Assembly (NCBI GenBank): GCA_003157225.1
Contig: PMIZ01000264.1
Location: 1 to 7,670 of the forward strand
Length of the DNA stretch: 7,670 nucleotides
Reading direction: 5' to 3'
From: Actinomycetota bacterium
GTDB taxonomy: Bacteria; Actinomycetota; Thermoleophilia; RBG-16-64-13
Below the pieces are notes generated by a model that was given only the letters and a program-made list of their open reading frames with translations, searched no databases and was not told where the DNA came from. Position 1 is the stretch's first letter, and each line of letters starts with the position of its first letter. Positions 1-5,480 of this stretch are shown in pieces. The position numbers were made by a program, and so were the translations under genes.

Positions 1-1
1 G

Positions 2-736
2 CTGGTGACGGGCCCCACCGGCTCGGGCAAGTCCACCACGCTGTACGCGGGACTGGCTGAGATCAACGACTCCAAGGTGAAGATCTACACGGTGGAAGAC
101 CCGGTGGAGCGACGGATGCCCGGCGTCCTACAATCGCAGGTGCGGTCCAACATCGGCCTTACGTTCGCCTCCCTTCTCCGCTCTCTGGTGCGAAGCGACC
201 CCGACGTCATCATGATCGGGGAGATTCGTGACCACGAGACTGCTCTCGTTGCTACCGAGGCATCGTTGACCGGGCACCTGGTGCTCTCCACCCTTCACAC
301 GAACGATGCCCCGACGGCCATCGCGCGTTTGGTGGAGATGGGCCTCCCCGCCTACTTGGTCGCATCCTCGCTGGAGCTGATCGTAGCCCAGAGACTCGCT
401 CGGCGCCTTTGTCCACGTTGCAGGCAAACGGTTTCGCTCACGAAGTCGACCATGACCATCGAGGAACGGAACTTCTTGCGCGTTGACGAAGCGGTGCTCG
501 GGAAGGCGGTTGGATGCGACCGCTGCTTTGGGACAGGCTACAGCGGAAGGATAGGACTGTTCCAGTTACTCCCGGTGACCTCCGAGATCCGCCGCCTAGT
601 GCTGAACAACGCGACGACCGACGAGATGCGCGAATACGCAGACTCCGCCGGCATCAGATCCCTGCGCGAAGACGGCCGCCTGAAGGTCCTGGCCGGTCTC
701 ACCACCATCGAAGAGGTTGAGAGAGTGACGGCCTGA
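2..736 (+). CDS. GspE/PilB-type secretion or type IV pilus assembly ATPase, C-terminal part (5' truncated)
   Basis: This is the C-terminal ATPase half of a type II secretion / type IV pilus assembly motor, a cytoplasmic hexamer that hydrolyses ATP to drive pilin or pseudopilin polymerisation. The reading frame is open to the left edge, so the N-terminal domain lies outside. Counting from the GTG at position 5, Walker A GPTGSGKSTT is at residues 3-12, the Asp box around EDPVE at 31-35, Walker B DVIMIGEIRD at 67-76, and the His box GHLVLSTLHTND at about 90-101. A tetracysteine zinc site follows (CPRC at 136-139, CDRC at 171-174) with the family's GTGYSGRIGLFQLL segment. The C-terminus ends with the usual TTIEEVERVT. 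GspE and PilB cannot be separated without neighbouring genes. The tetracysteine site argues against PilT. The gene ends 28 bp from the convergent MFS gene. Confidence 0.95.
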   Translation: MVTGPTGSGKSTTLYAGLAEINDSKVKIYTVEDPVERRMPGVLQSQVRSNIGLTFASLLRSLVRSDPDVIMIGEIRDHETALVATEASLTGHLVLSTLHTNDAPTAIARLVEMGLPAYLVASSLELIVAQRLARRLCPRCRQTVSLTKSTMTIEERNFLRVDEAVLGKAVGCDRCFGTGYSGRIGLFQLLPVTSEIRRLVLNNATTDEMREYADSAGIRSLREDGRLKVLAGLTTIEEVERVTA

Positions 737-764
737 TCGGAGGGTTCTACCCGCAGCGCCGCCG

Positions 765-2312
765 CTACGCACCGCCTGCCGCGCCGGCGCCCCGTCGCCT
801 AGCCCGGCCCTGGCCCTCTACGAAGTCCTTCTCTCGGATGAGGAGGAACGAGAGAATGGCGGCTAGGAAAGTCAGCAATGCCGCGATCAAGAGGATCAGG
901 TTGAGGCCGCCGACGAAGCCGGTGCGGGCCGCAGTCTCTATGAGTCCGCGTTCTGCCGCCGGCACCTGGGACAGCACGGAACCGATGCGCCCGCTGGCGG
1001 CCGCCAGCGCCAGGTCGTGAGAGCGGGCGGCCAGCGGAGTCCCAGCCAGCTGTGCCACCACGGTGCGCCGGATGTCATGCACAAAGATCGTGCCGAGCAC
1101 TGCGATACCCGTCGCGATGCCGATCTGTCGGAAGGTCGAGTTGATGCCTGAGGCCATCCCGGCCCGGTGCGGCTGCACCACGCCGACGGCTGTTGCCACC
1201 AGCGGCACGTTCACCAGCCCGGAGCCGGCGCCACCTACGATCATGCCGGGGAGCAGGTGGGTCCACGCGGACGCAGGTGACAGTCCGCGCATCAGCAGGA
1301 GCCCGATCCCGATCAGCACGAAGCCTGGCGCGATCAGCCATCGGGTGGGTACGAACGAGGTCAAGCGGCCCGCGATGGCGGCCGTCACGAAGATCGACAC
1401 CGAGAGTGGCAAAAAGCGTACCCCGGTCGACAGAGCCGACAGCCCCAGGATGTCCTGCACCCAGAAGATCAGGTAGGTCAGCAGCGAGAAGATGGACGCC
1501 GATACGGCGAAGGCTGCCACGAGACCTCCGTTGAACGTCATCACCCGAAGGAGCTTGAAATCGAACATCGGGTCCCGGCGCACCAGTTCGACCACAGCGA
1601 AGCCGGCCAGTAGCGCGGCGGCTGCCACCAGAGCCGCGATCACGGTAACCGAACCCCAGCCGGAGTTATTGCTCCGGATGAGGGCGAAGATCAGCGCACC
1701 CAGCCCCGTACTGAAGGTGATGAAGCCGGGCAGGTCGAGCCGCCTGCGCACTGGGTCGCGCGATTCGTCCACGCGGAGCAGCGCAACGATGAACACGACG
1801 ATCCCCACCGGGATGTTCACGAAGAAGATCCAGCGCCAGCCAAGACCAGTGACAAGCGCGCCGCCCAACACCGGCCCTACCGCGATCGCGACGCCTGTCA
1901 TCGCGCCGAAGATCCCGAAAGAGACGCCACGCTCGGGGCCCTTGAAAGACGCCGACAGTATGGCGAGCGAAGTGGCAAACATGACCGCTCCGCCGATGCC
2001 CTGAAACGCGCGAGAGATGGCGAGGAACACGATGCCGTTGGCGGTCCCGCAGAGCAGAGACCCGATGGTGAAGACAGCCACCCCGATGAGAAAGAGCAAC
2101 CGGCGGCCGTCACGGTCGGCCAGCACGCCCGCGGTGAGCAGCAGCGAAGCCAGGGCGAGCGCGTACGCGTCGATTACCCACTGCAGCCCCGACAAGGAGG
2201 CGCCGAAGGAGGTGGCGATATCGGGCAGGGCGACGTTGACTATGCTGATGTCCAGCAGCAGCATGAACACGCCGACACAGACGACGATGAGCGTCCACCA
2301 TTTGCGGTCCAC
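765..2312 (-). CDS. DHA2-family MFS multidrug efflux transporter (EmrB/QacA-like)
   Basis: A complete 515-residue inner-membrane drug:proton antiporter of the 14-helix DHA2 group. Family motifs are visible in order: LDISIVNVALP at 20-30, the helix 2-3 loop motif A (ADRDGRR, 65-71), motif B around RAFQGIGGA (101-109), and the antiporter motif C GPVLGG at 146-151, followed by GWRWIFFVNIPVG at 158-170. Hydrophobic segments continue almost to the C-terminus, which is a short Arg/Gly/Ala-rich tail. The start is a GTG preceded, with a 5-nt gap, by AGGAGG (complement of 2318-2323), a strong ribosome binding site. It is convergent with the secretion ATPase and has the same orientation as the ABC remnants, 205 bp away. 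Substrate cannot be predicted; DHA2 members export antibiotics, dyes and cations. No adjacent TetR gene is seen, and control by the nearby MarR protein is only possible. Confidence 0.95.
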   Translation of the reverse strand: MDRKWWTLIVVCVGVFMLLLDISIVNVALPDIATSFGASLSGLQWVIDAYALALASLLLTAGVLADRDGRRLLFLIGVAVFTIGSLLCGTANGIVFLAISRAFQGIGGAVMFATSLAILSASFKGPERGVSFGIFGAMTGVAIAVGPVLGGALVTGLGWRWIFFVNIPVGIVVFIVALLRVDESRDPVRRRLDLPGFITFSTGLGALIFALIRSNNSGWGSVTVIAALVAAAALLAGFAVVELVRRDPMFDFKLLRVMTFNGGLVAAFAVSASIFSLLTYLIFWVQDILGLSALSTGVRFLPLSVSIFVTAAIAGRLTSFVPTRWLIAPGFVLIGIGLLLMRGLSPASAWTHLLPGMIVGGAGSGLVNVPLVATAVGVVQPHRAGMASGINSTFRQIGIATGIAVLGTIFVHDIRRTVVAQLAGTPLAARSHDLALAAASGRIGSVLSQVPAAERGLIETAARTGFVGGLNLILLIAALLTFLAAILSFLLIREKDFVEGQGRARRRGAGAAGGA

Positions 2313-2317
2313 GCGGG

Positions 2318-2323
2318 CCTCCT
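2318..2323 (-). promoter_or_regulatory. Shine-Dalgarno site of the MFS gene
   Basis: On the minus strand the sequence reads AGGAGG, five bases before the GTG start at 2312. This consensus site decides the GTG start, since longer leftward frames in this region lack such a site. Confidence 0.7.
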
Positions 2324-2369
2324 GCTATTGAGTCGAGCTTCTCTGGCGGTCGTATTTCGCTAATGGTTG

Positions 2370-2388
2370 CCCAACGGGAGAAGTTGGG
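2370..2388. promoter_or_regulatory. Inverted repeat upstream of the MFS gene, possible operator
   Basis: The 205-bp gap between the permease remnant and the MFS start (2313-2517) has no gene. It holds an inverted repeat CCCAAC-N7-GTTGGG at 2370-2388 and another, CGAAC-N4-GTTCG, at 2448-2461. Short dyads like these can be repressor sites in front of efflux genes. No convincing -35/-10 pair was found beside them, so this is a weak proposal. Confidence 0.25.
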
Positions 2389-2517
2389 AAACCTATCGGC
2401 GACGGCGCCCCGTCGGCCGACAAACACTACCAGAAGCCCGCGGCGAGCGAACACTCGTTCGGCGGGCACATCGCGCAAATCCTCCCCCGTCGGCGCAGGC
2501 GCCGCAGGCGCTGTCGG

Positions 2518-3057
2518 CTAGATGGATTTCTGGTACACGCGGAACGCCCTCGCCGCCAGCCAAGCGCAGACCACCATGAAGACTAGCAGCGCGGCCAACC
2601 GGAGCCAGACGATACTCCAGTCTGGGCCGACCGTCAGCGCCTCACGGGCCGTCTCCACTGCCCAGTTGACCGGGTTGTACCGAGCGATGGCTTGCATCCA
2701 GCCGGGCATGAGGCCCTGGGCCATGAACACCGAGGACAGGAAGGTTAGCGGTAGGAGCACGAAGTTGCAGGCCGCGACCATGGTCTCTTCGCGGCGCGCC
2801 AGCAGGGCGACGGCGCTCGAGAGTCCCACGAAGCCCGTGCCCAGCAGCATGGATGCCACAACCAACACGAGGACACCCGGCCACCCGCCCGGGAATCGCG
2901 CGCCCATGGCGAGGCCCAGCAGCAGAATGATCGCCGACTGCACGATGGCGACCAACCCGAACTGGATCATACGCCCCCAGATGAGAGAGCCCCGGCTGAC
3001 CGGCGTGACAAGGAAACGATCGAGTACCCCATGGTCGATGTCGTCGATGAGGTACAT
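2518..3057 (-). CDS. ABC-2 type (DrrB-like) drug export permease, N-terminally truncated remnant
   Basis: The C-terminal two-thirds of an ABC-2 membrane protein of the daunorubicin-resistance type, which normally pairs with a DrrA-like ATPase to export drugs. The frame carries a recognisable DDIDHGVLDRFLVTPVSRGSL loop (about residues 5-25 from the ATG at 3057), hydrophobic segments at about 33-53, 60-87, 99-113 and 150-171, and the family signature FLSSVFM...MPGWMQ...YNPVNW at about 107-132. Family members are usually about 250-280 residues; this has 179. In-frame sequence above the ATG is only about 12 codons before a TGA (3094-3096), and the first helices are missing. No ribosome binding site fits the ATG. 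The upstream end abuts the truncated ATPase, so this is probably the 3' part of a drrAB operon left by an internal deletion, and is unlikely to be a working transporter. Confidence 0.8.
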   Translation of the reverse strand: MYLIDDIDHGVLDRFLVTPVSRGSLIWGRMIQFGLVAIVQSAIILLLGLAMGARFPGGWPGVLVLVVASMLLGTGFVGLSSAVALLARREETMVAACNFVLLPLTFLSSVFMAQGLMPGWMQAIARYNPVNWAVETAREALTVGPDWSIVWLRLAALLVFMVVCAWLAARAFRVYQKSI

Positions 3058-3058
3058 G

Positions 3059-3391
3059 CCGCCCCGCCATGCCGTAGGTCTGTCCTTGGAGGATCAGGTT
3101 CTCGCGGCCGGTGGCGTTGACGTCGAGACCCGAGTTCTGGGCGACCACTCCGATGAGACGCCGCACCTCGCCTGGTTCCCGGAGGGCGTTGTGGCCGGCG
3201 ACCCAGGCTTCGCCGGAGTCCGGACGGGAGAGGGTGGTGAGGATCTTCACTGTGGTCGACTTTCCGGCGCCGTTCGGGCCGAGCAGTCCAAACACCGTGC
3301 TCGCGGCGACGGACAGGCTGACGCCATCCAGAGCCCGCACGCCTCCCTTGTACGTCTTCACGAGCTCTGTGGCTTCTATCGCGCAGTCCAT
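3059..3391 (-). pseudogene. DrrA-like ABC exporter ATPase, truncated after the Q-loop
   Basis: The first ~111 residues of an ABC-type drug export ATPase. The ATG at 3391 is preceded by GGGGAGG at a 5-nt gap. Visible are ALDGVSLSV, Walker A GPNGAGKST at residues 38-46, the TTLSRPDSGEA segment, and the Q-loop VVAQNSGLD (Gln85), then ENLILQGQTYGMAGR ending at residue 111. Beyond this, family homology stops and the frame continues to 2642 as non-homologous, Arg/His/Pro-rich sequence lying out of frame over the permease. The LSGGQ signature, Walker B, H-loop and C-terminal region are absent, out of a usual ~310-330 residues, so it cannot hydrolyse ATP. The neighbouring permease remnant begins within a few bases of the break. 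A deletion of roughly 0.9 kb is the simplest reading; an assembly chimera is the alternative. Confidence 0.85.
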
Positions 3392-3463
3392 GTTTGCCTC
3401 CCCTTTCAAGAGATCGCACCACTTCCCGGTCGGGGTCCGCCACACGCAGGCCCAGACGGATAC

Positions 3464-3493
3464 ATTTTAAGCGAGTGATATTTTGATTGTCAA
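3464..3493 (-). promoter_or_regulatory. Sigma-70-type promoter of the ABC exporter locus
   Basis: On the minus strand TTGACA (3493-3488) is followed after 18 bases by TAAAAT (3469-3464): a perfect -35 and a 5-of-6 -10. Transcription would start near 3457, about 65 bases before the ATPase ATG at 3391. It lies in an AT-rich stretch of an otherwise GC-rich window. Confidence 0.7.
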
Positions 3494-3499
3494 ACAATC
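3485..3499. promoter_or_regulatory. Palindromic operator candidate for the MarR-family regulator
   Basis: GATTGTCAAACAATC is a perfect 6-bp inverted repeat around a 3-bp centre. It overlaps the -35 box of the leftward ABC promoter and lies about 20 bp upstream of the -10 of the rightward marR promoter. AT-rich palindromes of this size in a divergent promoter region are typical MarR binding sites. Binding here could repress both directions. The assignment to the neighbouring regulator is inferred from position. Confidence 0.6.
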
Positions 3500-3517
3500 G
3501 CCAAGTCAAAAAGTTTC

Positions 3518-3526
3518 TGCTATAAA
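3518..3526 (+). promoter_or_regulatory. Extended -10 promoter of the marR-glycosylase operon
   Basis: TGCTATAAA is an extended -10 element (TG-N-TATAAA). No good -35 is visible, which is normal for extended -10 promoters. The predicted start near 3533 lies downstream of the in-frame ATG at 3483, ruling that codon out and supporting the ATG at 3564, which has GGGAG (3555-3559) four bases before it. Confidence 0.5.
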
Positions 3527-3563
3527 GGTGATGACTCGGGCTGGCTCGAGAGAAGGGAGTGCC

Positions 3564-4676
3564 ATGGCCGCGGTGGACGACGCACGGGGGCGCCTGACAC
3601 AGGAAGTGGGTGCCGAGCTGAGCGAACTGCGGCAGGCTGCCGACAGGCTGGACGAGGCGATTGCGACCCTATACGGCCTCAACCGCACCGACTTGCGCTG
3701 TCTCGGCATCCTCTACCGGCGAGGGCGAGTAACTGCGGGTGAGTTGGCGGAGGAAACGGGGTTGACGCCCGGGGCCATTACCACCGCGCTGGATCGCATG
3801 GAGAAGGGCGGCTTCGCCAACCGCGTGGCCGACCCGGAGGACCGGCGGCGCGTCCTCGTCCTCTCGACCGTGGCGGCGCGCGAAGTCGGCGCGCGCGTCT
3901 ACGGTGAAGTGGAGGTGGCCAACCAGCGCCTTCTGGGGCCACGGACTGCCGGCGAGCTTACGGCTATCCGCGACTACCTGCGGGGCGCGCGGGAAGTCTA
4001 TGAGGGGCAGGCGGCTCACGTCACTTTCTCGACTTCCGAAGGTGAAAGCACCGGGGCGACCACAGAAGCGGGGGAGTCGTCGGCCCCCCTCGGGCTCACA
4101 GGGAGCGCACGGCTGGAGTTCACTCGGGGGGCGGCGAGGATCGTTCTTCGCGGTGACGCTTCTCTCACCGAGCTCTACCGCGCCCGCTTTGAGGGCTTGC
4201 CTCCAGACGTTCTGGTTCGCGACAACACGATCACTATGCAGCAGAGGCGTCGCTTCCGGCCCCTCGAGTGGCGCAACCTGTCGTCGGACATCTCGCTGAA
4301 CGCCAAAGTGCCCTGGGCGATCTCACTCCGGGGCGGCATGTGGAAGTTGAGCGCCGACCTGCGCGCCCTCCGGCTGGAGTCGCTCGAGCTGGTGGGAGGC
4401 GCCAGCGAGGTGGAGGTGTGGCTACCGGAGGTCGACCGCACGGTGCCGGTGCGCCTCTCCGGGGGAGCGAGCAAGGTGACGCTGCACCGGCCCGCGGGCG
4501 CGGCGATGCGGGCGGAGGTGGTCGGCGGAGCCAGCCAGCTGGTTTTCGACGAGCAGCGACTGGGAAGCATCGGCGGCAGGTACCACTTCGCGAGTCCTGG
4601 CTTCGACGAGGCGACCGGGCGCTACGAGGTCCGGTTCTCGGGCGGAGCCAGCCAGATCTTCATCGACACGCTGTGA
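3564..4676 (+). CDS. MarR-family transcriptional regulator fused to a GGAS-repeat beta-rich C-terminal domain
   Basis: A 370-residue fusion; ordinary MarR proteins have about 140-180 residues. Residues 1-150 form a MarR winged helix: LNRTDLRCLGIL (39-50), the HTH around TAGELAEETGLTPGAITTALDRME (57-80), and a wing with DPEDRRRVLVLS (90-101), then C-terminal dimerisation helices. A Ser/Thr/Glu/Gly-rich linker (about 154-178) leads to a beta-rich domain (about 180-370). It contains four GGAS turns at about 278, 300, 321 and 360, each followed by alternating hydrophobic residues, as expected of a solenoid-like or repeated-strand fold. The start at 3564 is chosen for its ribosome binding site and because the promoter lies inside the longer frame. 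It is divergent from the ABC exporter remnant and 11 bp upstream of the glycosylase-like gene. It probably represses one or both directions and releases DNA on binding a ligand; the tail may be a second sensory module. That role is inference. Confidence 0.9.
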   Translation: MAAVDDARGRLTQEVGAELSELRQAADRLDEAIATLYGLNRTDLRCLGILYRRGRVTAGELAEETGLTPGAITTALDRMEKGGFANRVADPEDRRRVLVLSTVAAREVGARVYGEVEVANQRLLGPRTAGELTAIRDYLRGAREVYEGQAAHVTFSTSEGESTGATTEAGESSAPLGLTGSARLEFTRGAARIVLRGDASLTELYRARFEGLPPDVLVRDNTITMQQRRRFRPLEWRNLSSDISLNAKVPWAISLRGGMWKLSADLRALRLESLELVGGASEVEVWLPEVDRTVPVRLSGGASKVTLHRPAGAAMRAEVVGGASQLVFDEQRLGSIGGRYHFASPGFDEATGRYEVRFSGGASQIFIDTL

Positions 4677-4687
4677 AGGGAGGCGGC

Positions 4688-5155
4688 ATGCACATGATGA
4701 ACGGCGAGAAGCCGAAGTCGTTGGACGGTTACCTCGAGGCCATGAGCGGGGTGATATTCACCGCGGGCATCAGCTGGAAGGTCGTGGACGCCAAATGGGA
4801 GGGCATTAGAGAGGCCTTCGGTGGTTTCGATGTGAAGAAGGTCGCGGCTATGAGTCCCGACGACATCGACCGGCTCGCGGGCGACACCCGCGTGATCAGG
4901 AACCGGCCGAAGATCGCGGCCATTGTGGAGAACGCGAATACGCTGCTGGACCTGGACAAGCAAGCAGGCGGGTTTGACAAGTACCTGACCTCGCTCGGCG
5001 ACTTCCAGGCGAAGGCCGACGACCTGACGCGGCACTTCAAGTTCATCGGCCCCTCTTCGGCCCACATCTTCCTCGCTTCGGTGGGTGAGCAGGCGCCCGA
5101 GAGCGCCGACTCCAGACACTACGGCCATTCGGGTACCCACACCGCTGCACACTGA
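4688..5155 (+). CDS. Short DNA-3-methyladenine glycosylase I-like (HhH-GPD) protein
   Basis: A 155-residue protein resembling the core of Tag, which excises 3-methyladenine from alkylated DNA. Matching segments are TAGISWKVVDAKW (25-37; Tag has QAGLSW), FGGFDVKKVAAMSPDDIDRL (44-63), the VIRNRPKIAAIVENA segment (69-83), and HFKFIGPSSAHIF near 116-128 (Tag: RGFKFVG). Classical Tag has about 187 residues with two Cys and two His binding zinc at its ends; this protein has no cysteine at all and lacks the N-terminal CxW region. The Tag active-site Glu (E38) aligns with a non-acidic residue. The tail is His-rich. The ATG at 4688 follows AAGGGAGG, which overlaps the preceding stop codon; ATGs at 4694 and 4697 are alternatives. 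Translation is probably coupled to the MarR gene. It may be a divergent glycosylase or a DNA-binding relative; activity is uncertain. Confidence 0.8.
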   Translation: MHMMNGEKPKSLDGYLEAMSGVIFTAGISWKVVDAKWEGIREAFGGFDVKKVAAMSPDDIDRLAGDTRVIRNRPKIAAIVENANTLLDLDKQAGGFDKYLTSLGDFQAKADDLTRHFKFIGPSSAHIFLASVGEQAPESADSRHYGHSGTHTAAH

Positions 5156-5158
5156 GTG

Positions 5159-5249
5159 GCCACGCGGCCCGAGGCCTGGGCGCTCGCTATTGGCTCCCGC
5201 GCGGGTACGCGCAGCCAAATGCTCGCTTCCAAGCCTCGGGCCGCGTGGC
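5159..5249. repeat. 91-bp inverted-repeat element with perfect 17-bp arms
   Basis: GCCACGCGGCCCGAGGC (5159-5175) is exactly reverse-complemented at 5233-5249. After one mismatch the pairing resumes for three more bases. A nested pair TTGGCT (5190-5195) / AGCCAA (5213-5218) lies inside, and a CCCGCGCGGG palindrome at 5196-5205. It begins three bases after the glycosylase-like stop codon. It could act as a bidirectional transcription barrier between convergent operons, or be a palindromic repeat element of the REP/MITE kind. No U-tract and no clear target duplication are visible. Confidence 0.8.
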
Positions 5250-5322
5250 TACCCTGCCCCTAGCCGCACTCGCCTGTGTCTTCGCACGGAAGGGTTGGAA
5301 CGGTGAGGACGGCCATTCGCTC

Positions 5323-5354
5323 GCTTTGGCTGCGCGTACTCGCGCGGCCAAAGC
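5323..5354. repeat. Strong 14-bp-stem hairpin, second copy of the palindromic repeat unit
   Basis: Positions 5323-5336 pair with 5341-5354 (13 Watson-Crick pairs and one G-T) around a TACT loop. The surroundings (CGCTCGCT at 5318-5325, then TTGGCTGCGCG, then a CGCCTTCCGGCTTCGGGG-like tail) resemble the interior and right arm of the element at 5159-5249, with CGCTCGCT there at 5181-5188. The two look like diverged copies of one repeat family. The hairpin could terminate transcription from either side, though no T-run follows. Confidence 0.7.
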
Positions 5355-5460
5355 CTCGCCTTCCGGCTTCGGGGACCGCGTGCTCTCGCCGCCTCCTCGC
5401 CTCTCGGCTTCGGGGCTCGTGTGCTCTCGCAGTCAGCGCCTCGCTTCCAGGTCTGGGGCC
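5354..5460 (+). repeat. Imperfect direct repeats with a 41-44 bp period
   Basis: A 36-base unit at 5354-5389 recurs at 5395-5430 with 31 of 36 bases identical, sharing the core CGGCTTCGGGG and the end GTGCTCTCGC. A shorter third copy starts at 5439 (CCTCGCTTCCAGGTCTGGGG). The unit is related to the right arm of the 5159-5249 element. No gene is recognised in 5156-5480; open frames through it encode only low-complexity Ser/Arg/Gly-rich sequence. Confidence 0.6.
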
Positions 5461-5480
5461 AGAGGACTTGAGCGGGTTCT

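Noticed and set aside
2491..2504. Intrinsic terminator after the permease remnant (CGGCG-CAGG-CGCCG hairpin)
   Set aside because: The stem is only five base pairs and no T-run follows in the leftward direction.
2518..3391. Simple frameshift or sequencing error joining ATPase and permease
   Set aside because: Essential segments (signature, Walker B, permease first helices) are missing in all frames, so sequence has been lost.
2522..3478. 318-codon open frame on the + strand opposite the ABC remnants
   Set aside because: Its antisense sequence gives the ABC ATPase and permease motifs; the + frame shows no domain and no plausible start site.
3483..3563. N-terminal extension of the MarR protein from the first in-frame start at 3483
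   Set aside because: It covers the operator and the extended -10 and lacks a ribosome binding site; the ATG at 3564 has one.
5354..5460. CRISPR array
   Set aside because: Repeats are imperfect, only two to three copies, with separations of just 5-8 bases, and no cas gene is near.
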